DNA of 64,000 nucleotides, taken from positions 516,501 to 580,500 of the forward strand of contig NZ_CP024307.1 in assembly GCF_002944405.1 (NCBI RefSeq), given 5' to 3'. The notes under the pieces are model-generated. The model saw only the letters and a program-made list of their open reading frames with translations, ran no database searches and was not told where the DNA came from. Position numbers and translations under genes: made by a program. Shown piece by piece: positions 1 to 7,009 of this stretch (its first letter is position 1; every line of letters starts with the position of its first letter). The DNA is from Sinorhizobium fredii. GTDB taxonomy: Bacteria > Pseudomonadota > Alphaproteobacteria > Rhizobiales > Rhizobiaceae.

Positions 1-234
1 GCCTTCGCCGCGATCGCCGAGAAGCGCGCACTGTCGACCGAGATCCGTGGTGCGAAGTCGATCTACTTCACCACCGGGCTTGCGGAGGCGACCGAGACGA
101 TCGTCTTCTTCGTGGCCGTCTGCCTGTTTCCGCACCGGTTCCCTGTGCTGGCGGCGATATTCGCCGTCCTATGCCTCTACACTGCCCTGTCGCGCATCGT
201 TCTCGCGCGTCTCACCTTTCGTGACGGGTCATGA
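1..234 (+). CDS. CDP-alcohol phosphatidyltransferase family protein, C-terminal fragment
   Basis: The reading frame is open at the window edge and ends at TGA 232-234, giving the last 77 residues. It contains two hydrophobic stretches (TETIVFFVAVCLFP and LAAIFAVLCLYTALSRIVLA) separated by a short polar loop, as in the last membrane helices of CDP-alcohol phosphatidyltransferases. The catalytic CDP-OH motif would lie upstream of the window, so the family call rests on the general look of the tail and on recollection of such fragments in rhizobia. It converges on metZ, with a shared hairpin between them. Confidence 0.5.
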   Translation, partial: AFAAIAEKRALSTEIRGAKSIYFTTGLAEATETIVFFVAVCLFPHRFPVLAAIFAVLCLYTALSRIVLARLTFRDGS

Positions 235-262
235 AAAAGCCGCCCGGCGGGGCCGGGCGGCT
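235..262 (-). terminator. Rho-independent terminator of metZ (probably bidirectional)
   Basis: An 11-bp perfect stem (238-248 with 252-262, GCCGCCCGGC arms) has a GGG loop. Read on the minus strand it is followed by a T-run (complement of AAAAA at 234-238). It lies 24 bases beyond the metZ stop codon. The A-run on the other side could let it serve the plus-strand gene weakly. Confidence 0.75.
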
Positions 263-285
263 GAGGTCACCTGAAATTGGACGGT

Positions 286-1470
286 TCAGGCGCGGATCGA
301 CTTCAGTCCCTTGGCGAAATCCTCGACAAGGTCGTCGCTGTCTTCGATCCCGGCCGAGAACCGTACGGTTCCGGCCGAGATGCCGAGTTCGGTACGGGCC
401 TCGTCGGTGAGGTTCTTGTGCGTCGTCGTCGCCGGATGTGTAATCAGGCTCTTGGAATCGCCGAGATTGTTGGAAATCCGCACGATCTCAAGGGCGTTCT
501 GCAGCGCGAAGGCCGCATCCTTGCCGCCCTTCAGCTCGAAGGCGACCAGCGTCGAGCCGCCGGTCATCTGCTTGGCGATGATGTCGGCCTGCGGATGGTC
601 CTTGCGGCCCGGATAGATGACGCGCGCCACCTGGGGCTGCTCAGCGAGGAAGTCGGCGATGCGGCGGGCGTTTTCCGTCTGCTGCCTGACGCGCAGCGGC
701 AGCGTTTCGATGCCCTTGAGCAACGTCCAGGCGTTGAAGGGCGACATGGCAGGGCCGGTGTGGCGGAAATAGTCGTGCAGGTTCTCGTCGATCCATTCCT
801 TGTCGGCAAGCACGACGCCGCCGAGGCAGCGGCCCTGGCCATCGATATGCTTGGTGGCGGAATAGACGACGACATGGGCGCCCAGCTCCAGCGGCTTCTG
901 GAAGAGCGGCGTCGCGAAGACATTGTCGACCACGAGCTTGGCGCCCACCTGGTCGGCGAGCCTGGCGACGCCGGCGATGTCGATCACCTCCAGCGTCGGG
1001 TTGGTCGGGCTCTCGAGGAAGAAGACCTTGGTGTTCGGCCGCACCGCCTTTTCCCAGTTGGCAAGCTCGCGGCCGTCGACCAGCGTGCATTCGACGCCGT
1101 ATTTCGGAGCGAGCGTTTCGACCACCCAGCGGCAGGAGCCGAAGAGGGCGCGGGCGGCGACGATGTGGTCTCCCGCCTTGACCTGGCAGAGGATCGCCGC
1201 CGAAACCGCCGCCATACCGGAGGCCGTGGCGCGCGCATCCTCGGCGCCTTCGAGCATGCACATGCGCTTCTCAAACATGTCGTTGGTCGGGCTTCCGTAG
1301 CGGGCATAGATGAAGCCGTCGGTCTCGCCCTTGAAGCGGGCTTCCGCCGCTTCCGAGCTTTCGTAGACGAAGCCCTGTGTCAGGAAGATCGCTTCCGAGG
1401 TCTCGCCGTGCTGCGAGCGGGTGGTCCCGCCGTGGACGAGTTGGGTTGCCGGGCGCCAGGTCTTGCTCAT
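286..1470 (-). CDS. metZ: O-succinylhomoserine sulfhydrylase (MetZ)
   Basis: A 394-residue PLP enzyme of the Cys/Met metabolism family. It condenses O-succinylhomoserine with sulfide to homocysteine in the direct-sulfhydrylation route to methionine. The family PLP-lysine motif SATKHIDGQGR is near residue 206, preceded by KLVVDNVFATP (PLP-binding Asp), and the C-terminal signature GTVRFSAGIED is present. An in-frame extension to 1524 exists, but ATG 1470 (MSKTWRPATQLVHGG) matches the family N-terminus and has GAAGGTG upstream; the extension would also run into the terminator. The upstream SAM-II riboswitch and terminator fix the role in methionine supply. MetC or MetB paralogues are less likely given the riboswitch and the N-terminal sequence. 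Confidence 0.93.
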   Translation of the reverse strand: MSKTWRPATQLVHGGTTRSQHGETSEAIFLTQGFVYESSEAAEARFKGETDGFIYARYGSPTNDMFEKRMCMLEGAEDARATASGMAAVSAAILCQVKAGDHIVAARALFGSCRWVVETLAPKYGVECTLVDGRELANWEKAVRPNTKVFFLESPTNPTLEVIDIAGVARLADQVGAKLVVDNVFATPLFQKPLELGAHVVVYSATKHIDGQGRCLGGVVLADKEWIDENLHDYFRHTGPAMSPFNAWTLLKGIETLPLRVRQQTENARRIADFLAEQPQVARVIYPGRKDHPQADIIAKQMTGGSTLVAFELKGGKDAAFALQNALEIVRISNNLGDSKSLITHPATTTHKNLTDEARTELGISAGTVRFSAGIEDSDDLVEDFAKGLKSIRA

Positions 1471-1490
1471 GCGACGATCACCTTCAGAAC

Positions 1491-1519
1491 AAAAAAACCG
1501 GCCGCGAAACGACCGGTTT
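1491..1519 (-). terminator. Attenuator hairpin between SAM-II riboswitch and metZ
   Basis: On the minus strand the arms AAACCGGTCG and CGGCCGGTTT (one G-U pair) enclose TTTCG and are followed by a run of seven T. This is a textbook intrinsic terminator inside the metZ leader, between the riboswitch aptamer and the start codon. It suggests transcriptional attenuation when SAM is bound. Confidence 0.8.
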
Positions 1520-1526
1520 GACACCC

Positions 1527-1583
1527 GGCCTTTTTAGCTACTTGTTTAACGTGGCTGCAAGCCGACCGGCCAAATCACCACGG
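1527..1583 (-). promoter_or_regulatory. SAM-II riboswitch upstream of metZ
   Basis: Read on the minus strand, the region contains P1 arms CGTGG (1582-1578) and CCACG (1554-1550), the loop segment GATTTGGCCGG, the A-rich joint GTTAAACAAG and the conserved 3' element GCTAAAAAGG (1538-1528), which forms the pseudoknot. These are the hallmark pieces of the alphaproteobacterial metA/SAM-II motif, known to sit in front of metA, metX and metZ genes. A terminator follows directly. Together they should switch metZ off when S-adenosylmethionine is plentiful. Confidence 0.92.
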
Positions 1584-1666
1584 GATAAAGCTCCAATACT
1601 GCCTGGCCGCGCTTGCGTCAATTCCCGGAGTTTGGTTTTGTCTGGCAACTGAGAATGAGGATCGGA

Positions 1667-2764
1667 ATGGGCCGCGACACAGGGATTTTGGCCGACCGCG
1701 CAATTGCCGCGCTGTTTGCCACGGGACGTCTGAAGAGCGAGAAGCCGCTGGATGATGACCAGATCCAGCCGGCGAGCCTCGATCTTCGGCTCGGATCCAA
1801 GGCGTTTCGCGTCCGGGCGAGCTTCATGCCGGGACCGGCGCATCTCGTCGCCGACAAGCTCGACCGCCTGAAGCTGCACGTCATCGATCTTCGCGAGGGC
1901 GCGGTGCTGGAAACCGGCTGCGTCTATATCGTGCCGCTGATGGAGAGCCTGACGCTGCCGGAGACCATGTCGGCGTCGGCCAATCCGAAGAGTTCGACCG
2001 GTCGCCTTGACATCTTCACGCGCGTCATCACCGATAGGGCGCAGGAGTTCGACAAGATCCCCGCCGGCTACAGCGGGCCGCTTTATCTCGAGATCAGTCC
2101 GCGGACCTTTCCGATCGTCGTTCGCCGCGGCTCGCGTCTCTCGCAGATCCGTTTCCGCGTCGGCCACTCCGTTCTTTCCGAGCAAGAACTGCTGGGCTTG
2201 CACGAAAGCGACGTGCTCGTCGCCAGCGAGCGGCCCAACATCACCGGCGGCGGCATTGCGCTGTCGATCGACCTCAAGGGCACCGGCCCGGACGGCCTGA
2301 TCGGCTATCGCGGCAAGCATCACACGTCGGTGGTCGACGTCGACAAGAAGGCGGAGCACGCCGTTTTTGATTTCTGGGAGCCGCTCTATAGCCGCGGCCG
2401 CGACGACCTGATCCTCGATCCGGACGAGTTTTACATCCTCGTGTCGCGCGAGGCAGTTCATGTGCCGCCGCTCTACGCCGCCGAAATGACGCCCTTCGAT
2501 CCGCTGGTCGGCGAGTTCCGCGTCCATTATGCCGGCTTCTTCGATCCGGGGTTCGGCCACGCCTCAGCCGGCGGCAGCGGCAGCCGCGCAGTACTCGAGG
2601 TCCGCAGCCACGAAGTGCCCTTCATCCTCGAACACGGGCAGATCGTCGGCCGGCTGATCTACGAGCACATGCTGGAGCGTCCGGAAGGTCTTTACGGCAT
2701 CGATCTCGGCTCGAACTACCAGGCGCAGGGCCTGAAGCTTTCCAAGCATTTTCGCGCCGAGTGA
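1667..2764 (+). CDS. dcd: 2'-deoxycytidine 5'-triphosphate deaminase, double-domain form
   Basis: A 365-residue protein, about twice the length of the E. coli enzyme (193 residues). It carries two dUTPase-like beta folds in tandem. The first contains SSTGRLDIFTRVI and a Glu-bearing strand (YLEISPRTFPIVVRRGSRLSQIRF). The second contains GFFDPGFGHASAGG and EVRSHEVPFILEHGQIVGRLIYE, each ending in the typical G-x-x-x-x-Q-I/G arrangement. The predicted role is deamination of dCTP to dUTP for thymidylate synthesis. ATG 1667 (MGRDTGILADRAI) has AGG six bases upstream; ATGs at 1613 and 1655 are weaker. The gene is divergent from the metZ riboswitch. Confidence 0.88.
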   Translation: MGRDTGILADRAIAALFATGRLKSEKPLDDDQIQPASLDLRLGSKAFRVRASFMPGPAHLVADKLDRLKLHVIDLREGAVLETGCVYIVPLMESLTLPETMSASANPKSSTGRLDIFTRVITDRAQEFDKIPAGYSGPLYLEISPRTFPIVVRRGSRLSQIRFRVGHSVLSEQELLGLHESDVLVASERPNITGGGIALSIDLKGTGPDGLIGYRGKHHTSVVDVDKKAEHAVFDFWEPLYSRGRDDLILDPDEFYILVSREAVHVPPLYAAEMTPFDPLVGEFRVHYAGFFDPGFGHASAGGSGSRAVLEVRSHEVPFILEHGQIVGRLIYEHMLERPEGLYGIDLGSNYQAQGLKLSKHFRAE

Positions 2765-2776
2765 GCCCAATAGCTG

Positions 2777-2811
2777 GATGATTCACTGCTCCAATAGAGC
2801 AGTGAATCATC
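2777..2811. repeat. Perfect 15-bp inverted repeat between dcd and tRNA-Gly
   Basis: The arms GATGATTCACTGCTC (2777-2791) and GAGCAGTGAATCATC (2797-2811) are exact reverse complements around the loop CAATA. The hairpin begins 12 bases after the dcd stop. No T-run follows on either strand, so it may be a Rho-assisted 3' end or mRNA stabiliser for dcd, or a protein-binding site just upstream of the tRNA promoter. Confidence 0.8.
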
Positions 2812-2818
2812 TAGACGC

Positions 2819-2847
2819 TTGACAGATCGCGACCATTGGGGAAATTT
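2819..2847 (+). promoter_or_regulatory. Putative promoter of tRNA-Gly
   Basis: A consensus -35 hexamer TTGACA (2819-2824, preceded by C as in rhizobial CTTGAC promoters) is followed 17 bases later by AAATTT (2842-2847). The -10 match is poor, but the spacing and the position 11 bases before the tRNA are right. Confidence 0.5.
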
Positions 2848-2858
2848 CCGCTTCAGAC

Positions 2859-2933
2859 GCGGGTGTAGTTCAGTGGTAGAACGCCAGCTTCCCAAGCTTG
2901 ATGTCGTCGGTTCGATCCCGATCACCCGCTCCA
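2859..2933 (+). tRNA. tRNA-Gly (anticodon CCC)
   Basis: The cloverleaf folds by eye: acceptor GCGGGTG with CACCCGC, D stem GTTC/GAAC, T arm GTCGG-TTCGATC-CCGAT, discriminator U and an encoded CCA (2931-2933). The anticodon loop TTCCCAA gives anticodon CCC, which reads GGG. The anticodon stem (CCAGC with GCTTG) has a single C-U mismatch at the second pair. Without CCA the tRNA is 72 nt. Confidence 0.96.
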
Positions 2934-3057
2934 TTTTCCCTTCCTTCCGTATTCGCCCGACCGGCTTTAAGAATGCGCGGCCCTGCCGAGGGCCGGCCTA
3001 TGGTCAGCGCTGCAGCATCCCGCTAAGTTCCGCTCAATGCTTGCGAATCGGATGGTA

Positions 3058-3909
3058 ATGACGCGCGCTTCCTTTCACAAAACTATCGGGCTGCTGGCGG
3101 TCGCGGCGGTGCTCGTCGCATCCGCGGCGGGCGGCGCGCCGAAGGACCTGCCGCTGCTGTTCGATGCCCGCGAGCGCATCGCCAAGCCCGATCTGACCGG
3201 CCTGGCTCGGCTGCGCTTCCTCACCACGGTCGATTTCCCGCCTTTCAATTTTATCGATCAGTCGGGCAAGCTTTCGGGATTCCACGTCGATCTCGCCCGG
3301 GAAATCTGCCGCGAGCTGGAGATCGAACCGAAATGCCAGATCCAGGCGGTGACCTATCCCGAACTGATGCCGGCGCTCGAACAGGGCCAGGGCGAGGCGA
3401 TCGTCGCCGGCATCGCCGTGACGCCGGAACTAAGGCGGCGTTTCGCCTTCTCCAGGGCCTTCTTGCAACTGCCGGCCCGTTTCGCCCTCAACAGGAAGGC
3501 TGCCGAGGGGGTTCAGAGACCGGACGACCTCGTCGGCAAGCCGGTCGGGGCCGTGGCCGGAACGACGCATGAAGCGATGCTGAAGGCCTTCTTCCCGAAG
3601 CTCGAGGCCAAAGCCTACCCCGACCGACAGGCCCTACTGAACGCCCTGCGGGAGGGCGCCGTGACGGCCGCCTTCTCCGATGCCATGCAGCTCTCCTTCT
3701 GGGTCTCCGGCAGCGTCGCCGCGGGATGCTGCGCCCTGATGGACGGCGCCTATTTTTCCGAGCGCTTTCTGGGCGAAGGGCTGACGATCATGAACCGCAC
3801 GACCGAGCCCGCTTTGACGCAGGCGATCGACCATGCGCTCTTGGCGCTTTCGCGCAGCGGCAGGCTCGAAGAGATTTACCTGCGCTATTTTCCGAACGGC
3901 ATCTACTGA
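3058..3909 (+). CDS. Periplasmic solute-binding protein, family 3 (amino-acid type), orphan
   Basis: A 283-residue protein with an N-terminal signal peptide (basic MTRASFHK, then a hydrophobic GLLAVAAVLVASAA core). A family 3 substrate-binding fold follows: LRFLTTVDFPPFNFIDQSGKLSGFHVDLAREIC, a hinge motif QAVTYPELMPALEQGQGEAIVAGIAVTPELRRRFAFS, and C-terminal GLTIMNRTTEPALTQAIDHAL. No ABC permease or ATPase lies beside it, so it may feed a transporter encoded elsewhere or act in sensing. ATG 3058 is chosen because a GGA lies five bases upstream and the signal peptide is clean; in-frame ATGs at 3037 and 3052 are possible. The ligand cannot be told from the sequence. Confidence 0.82.
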   Translation: MTRASFHKTIGLLAVAAVLVASAAGGAPKDLPLLFDARERIAKPDLTGLARLRFLTTVDFPPFNFIDQSGKLSGFHVDLAREICRELEIEPKCQIQAVTYPELMPALEQGQGEAIVAGIAVTPELRRRFAFSRAFLQLPARFALNRKAAEGVQRPDDLVGKPVGAVAGTTHEAMLKAFFPKLEAKAYPDRQALLNALREGAVTAAFSDAMQLSFWVSGSVAAGCCALMDGAYFSERFLGEGLTIMNRTTEPALTQAIDHALLALSRSGRLEEIYLRYFPNGIY

Positions 3910-3958
3910 CGCCAAGCGGCCGGGCTCGGCTGGCAAGCAGGGCCTGCTCCCGTCTCGT

Positions 3959-4783
3959 TTACCCGCGCCGGAACGGCAGCATCAGCGACCAGACGAGCTT
4001 TGTCGGCTCGCTGCGTCCAAAGGCCCTTAAGCCGGTCTCGATCCCGTCGTCGCCGCTTGCCGGCTGTGCCACATAGGTCGAAAACAGTCGATCCCAAAGA
4101 GAGAGATTGAAGCCGTAGTTCGAATCCGTTTCCCGCTTTTCCACGGAGTGATGGATGCGGTGCATGTCGGGTGTGACAATCAGCAGCCGCAAGACCCCGT
4201 CAAATTTTGGCGGCAGTCGCAGGTTGGCGTGGTTGAACATCGCGGCGGCATTGAGGACGATTTCAAAGACCAGCACCGAGAGTGCCGGCGCCCCGAGAGC
4301 GATGATGACCGCGCTTTTCCAAGCCATCGAAAGCAGGATCTCCAGCGGGTGGAAGCGCAGCGCCGTCGTGACGTCCACCCCGGGGTCGGCGTGATGCACC
4401 CGGTGGATCAGCCATAAGATGGGCAGTTTGTGAAACACCACGTGCTCCAGCCAGACGGCAAAATCAAGTGCGACGAAGGCCAGGAGACCGGCAAGCGGCG
4501 CCGTCACGCCGAGTGCTGGGAGGAGGCCATAGCCGCGCAAGCCGGCCCAGATCGCGACGCCTGTCGCGGCGGCCGGAAAGACGATGCGCATTAGCAGGGA
4601 GGAGAGCAGAAGAATCGACAGGTTGGTGGCCCAGCGACGCGCCTTGAGTGCCCGCAGCAGTTCCGGCCTTTCGAGCCGCGGATGCAGCAGTTCGAGTGCT
4701 GCTAGCGCGGCGAAGATTACCGCAAAGGCACCGAGCCGCCAGACCGGCTCAGCAATTCCAAGGAAAAGCATTTCACTCTTCAC
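3959..4783 (-). CDS. Sterol desaturase / fatty acid hydroxylase family protein
   Basis: A 274-residue membrane protein of the diiron fatty acid hydroxylase superfamily. Hydrophobic helices occupy roughly residues 15-110. The histidine clusters expected to bind two irons are visible as HVVFHK, HRVHH, a later FNHAN, and HRIHH followed by ETDSNYG. Bacterial members hydroxylate or desaturate lipid tails, such as ornithine lipids or hopanoid-related substrates, but the substrate cannot be assigned here. It converges on the upstream binding-protein gene (stop to stop 49 bases). No operon partner is visible. Confidence 0.85.
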   Translation of the reverse strand: MKSEMLFLGIAEPVWRLGAFAVIFAALAALELLHPRLERPELLRALKARRWATNLSILLLSSLLMRIVFPAAATGVAIWAGLRGYGLLPALGVTAPLAGLLAFVALDFAVWLEHVVFHKLPILWLIHRVHHADPGVDVTTALRFHPLEILLSMAWKSAVIIALGAPALSVLVFEIVLNAAAMFNHANLRLPPKFDGVLRLLIVTPDMHRIHHSVEKRETDSNYGFNLSLWDRLFSTYVAQPASGDDGIETGLRAFGRSEPTKLVWSLMLPFRRG

Positions 4784-4906
4784 GCCGATCCTATGGCCGC
4801 TTGTTCACTTTGAATCGCCGCTTCCTTCCTAGAGGCGGCTTTTAAGGAAAGAGGCGACAGGACGACGGTATGACCATTGCCGAGAAAGGGCAAAGACACG
4901 TTGCCG

Positions 4907-5317
4907 TTACTTGCGAAAGCGGGCAAGCGCGCCGCGCTCGATCGCCGCGCAGGTGAGCTTGTCGAGGGCGAGACGGTCGCGCAACAGCTGCAACAGCCGG
5001 ATTTCCTCGGTGCGGATGCGTTGATCAGCGGCGGCGATCTCGACGGCAAGAGCGTAGGCGGTTTCGTAGTGGCGCTGCGGCAGCGATTCGCGAACCATTT
5101 CGAGCGTCACGTCGAGGCCTTCAGGCGCGGCGAGCTGGGCCGCGCACTCGCGGCCGATATGGATCAGGCGGTCTTCCTCGAAACCGTCGAAGGCCGGCAG
5201 GAAACGCACCAGCCCGCCAATCCGTGCGAATTCGTCGTCGCTCATGCTCCTGTCGACGGCAGACATCATGACCATGACATAGACAAGGGCTTCGTGCTGA
5301 CTGAGGCTCGCGGACAT
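4907..5317 (-). CDS. TerB family (tellurite-resistance-like) protein
   Basis: A 136-residue, mostly helical cytoplasmic protein with the TerB-domain pattern: YVMVMMSAVDRSMSDDEFARIG near the start and a second, similar YALAVEIAAADQRIRTEEIRLL repeat near residue 95, each with acidic residues in the helix-helix turn. The ATG follows immediately after the TAG stop of the upstream gene, and its Shine-Dalgarno (GGAGA) is inside the last codons of that gene, so the two are translationally coupled. Family members are linked to metal or membrane stress; the biochemical role is unknown. No other ter genes are nearby. Confidence 0.75.
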   Translation of the reverse strand: MSASLSQHEALVYVMVMMSAVDRSMSDDEFARIGGLVRFLPAFDGFEEDRLIHIGRECAAQLAAPEGLDVTLEMVRESLPQRHYETAYALAVEIAAADQRIRTEEIRLLQLLRDRLALDKLTCAAIERGALARFRK

Positions 5318-6181
5318 CTATTCTCCTGAAATTGATGGAGCCCAGTTAGGAGTTCCCGCAGGGGCTTGCAAGTCCCGCGCGGTCTCGCCGAGGTCCGCGG
5401 CGCCCGCGGGCTCGTCGATCACCAGCCGCCTCCGGCTCAGATCACGCGGGTCGCCGCCGTAGAAGCCGCGCTTGGCTTTGCGGGCGGCCTCCGCCTTTGC
5501 TTCGAGGGCGGTGCCCGGGATCGGTATCGCCCAGCCGTTCGTGACCAGCCACTCGGCGACGCTCATGTTGCCGACCCTGCAGTTTGCGGTGGCGGAGCCT
5601 TCGCGCTCCTCGTCGATCTCAGAGCAGACGAGCGCCCGTCCCCTCAAGAAATTGCGGAACGCCGTTCGGGCGACCATGCCGCAGGGCCATGTCTTGCCGC
5701 CCCCCTCGCAGATCCGATCGGCTTTTTCCGGCTCGATGTCGCTGATTTGCAGTGTCGTGTCGCCGGTCTGGACGAGACCGGCGGCAAGGGCGACGGGCCG
5801 CTGCAGGACAAGCGGCGTTGCCTTCTTTTCGGGCGGCGCCGAAAGAGGCGGCCGCGGCGCAATCCGCTCGAGCGGTTTAGCAAGCCCCTCTTCCGGCATG
5901 GCAAAGAGATTTGGGTCGACGGGTCGCACCGGCGTCCTGGAGGTCTTGGCGGCCGCCTCCTGTTCGGCGGTCGGCGACGCCGCCGCGGCTGGCGGTTGCT
6001 CCGCCGGAACCGGCTCCGCGGCCGGCTCCTCGATCATGGCGGCGTCCGGCGTCTCGAGCACGAGATCGGGCGCGGCGGCGCTTTCACGACCGCGGATCGA
6101 GGCGGCCCCGCCGAGCAGGATTGCGGTATAGAGGGCGAGGGCGGCGAGCCCGCCGGCGATGGAGATGAATTGCGGCCGCAT
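5318..6181 (-). CDS. Membrane-anchored SNase-like protein, probably catalytically impaired
   Basis: A 287-residue protein with one N-terminal transmembrane helix (GGLAALALYTAILLGGAA), a long Pro/Ala/Glu-rich linker (about residues 35-125) and a C-terminal staphylococcal-nuclease-like domain. The domain keeps the usual scaffold (WPCGMVARTAFRNFLRGRALVC, CRVGNMSVAEWLVTNGWA, EAARKAKRGFYGG). However, the segment that normally reads R-L-x-G-I-D-A-P-E is LQISDIEPE and the D-R-Y-G-R strand is EEREGSATA, so both catalytic arginines seem to be lost. It precedes terB without a gap and follows an S24 repressor gene by 12 bases, so the three may form one transcript. Confidence 0.75.
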   Translation of the reverse strand: MRPQFISIAGGLAALALYTAILLGGAASIRGRESAAAPDLVLETPDAAMIEEPAAEPVPAEQPPAAAASPTAEQEAAAKTSRTPVRPVDPNLFAMPEEGLAKPLERIAPRPPLSAPPEKKATPLVLQRPVALAAGLVQTGDTTLQISDIEPEKADRICEGGGKTWPCGMVARTAFRNFLRGRALVCSEIDEEREGSATANCRVGNMSVAEWLVTNGWAIPIPGTALEAKAEAARKAKRGFYGGDPRDLSRRRLVIDEPAGAADLGETARDLQAPAGTPNWAPSISGE

Positions 6182-6193
6182 CTCGACGCTTTC

Positions 6194-6847
6194 CTATTGG
6201 CTGGCCCAGATGATCCGAGCGATCCATTCCACGTCTTTCATCTCGAAACTGCGGTTCGGGTGGTCGGGATTGAGCGACAGAAGCTCGACGCCGCGCGACG
6301 TCTGACGCGCCAGGATCTTCGCCATCACCTCTCCCTCGCGGCTTTTGAGGACGACGCGGTCGCCGCGGCGCACCTGCGCTCCCGGATCGACGATCAGGAC
6401 GTCGCCGTCGCGATAGAGCGGCAGCATGCTGTCGCCTTGGACCTCCAAGGCGTAGACGCTGGATTTGCTCTGCGGCGCGACCGGAAATTCGACCTCGTCC
6501 CAACCCTGCCCGACGGGGAAGCCGCCGTCGTCGAAGAAGCCGCCTGCGCCGGCCTGCGCGAAGCCGATCAGCGGAATGCCGGAGGCCGGCTGGCCGGAGT
6601 GCGGCGGCCTAGCGTTGCCGGATTGCAGGAGTGCCATGAACTGATCGATCGTCGCGCCGGTCGCCTCGAGGACCTTCGCAATCGATTCCGTCGACGGCCA
6701 GCGATCGCGACCGTCGGGCGACTGACGCTTCGATTTGTTGAAGGAGGTCGGGTCGAGTCCCGCGCGGCGTGCCAGACCGGACGGCGAGAGCTGATGGTGC
6801 TCCGCCAGCGCATCGATCGCCCGCCAGATGCTGTCATGTGAAAGCAT
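6194..6847 (-). CDS. HTH transcriptional regulator with LexA-like S24 peptidase domain
   Basis: A 217-residue repressor. An N-terminal Cro/C1-type helix-turn-helix (SPSGLARRAGLDPTSFNKSKR, about residues 20-40) is followed by a linker and an S24 domain. The catalytic serine sits in EVQGDSMLPLYRDGDVLIVDP (about residue 139) and the lysine in GEVMAKILAR (about residue 174). LexA/CI-type relatives self-cleave when RecA filaments form. No obvious Ala-Gly cleavage site is certain, although FAQAGAGG near residue 95 is a candidate. It heads the SNase-like/TerB gene set and may control it. No phage genes lie near, so a prophage origin is not supported. Confidence 0.88.
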   Translation of the reverse strand: MLSHDSIWRAIDALAEHHQLSPSGLARRAGLDPTSFNKSKRQSPDGRDRWPSTESIAKVLEATGATIDQFMALLQSGNARPPHSGQPASGIPLIGFAQAGAGGFFDDGGFPVGQGWDEVEFPVAPQSKSSVYALEVQGDSMLPLYRDGDVLIVDPGAQVRRGDRVVLKSREGEVMAKILARQTSRGVELLSLNPDHPNRSFEMKDVEWIARIIWASQ

Positions 6848-7009
6848 GTCGATCCACCCCGCCGGTGCAGCAAACGCGGCGCAACGGTTGAAAACCGCAC
6901 ACTGTTTCGCTTCCGCTTCAGCCTGATTGTACCTTACCGAAGCCGGGATCGGCCGTAAAGAAGAGCAGGAAAATAGTCCTGTGCCTGCAGGGGCGCGGCC
7001 GGGGACGGC

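Noticed and set aside
2859..3057. Integration site downstream of tRNA-Gly
   Set aside because: I looked for a repeat of the tRNA 3' end further on and for an integrase and noticed neither, so no island is supported.
3058..3909. Idea that the orphan binding protein belongs to the 43-46 kb transporter
   Set aside because: That transporter has its own binding protein and lies 40 kb away; nothing in the sequence links them.
5318..6847. Prophage remnant called from the S24 repressor
   Set aside because: No integrase, attachment repeats, tail or lysis genes are near, and base composition does not change.
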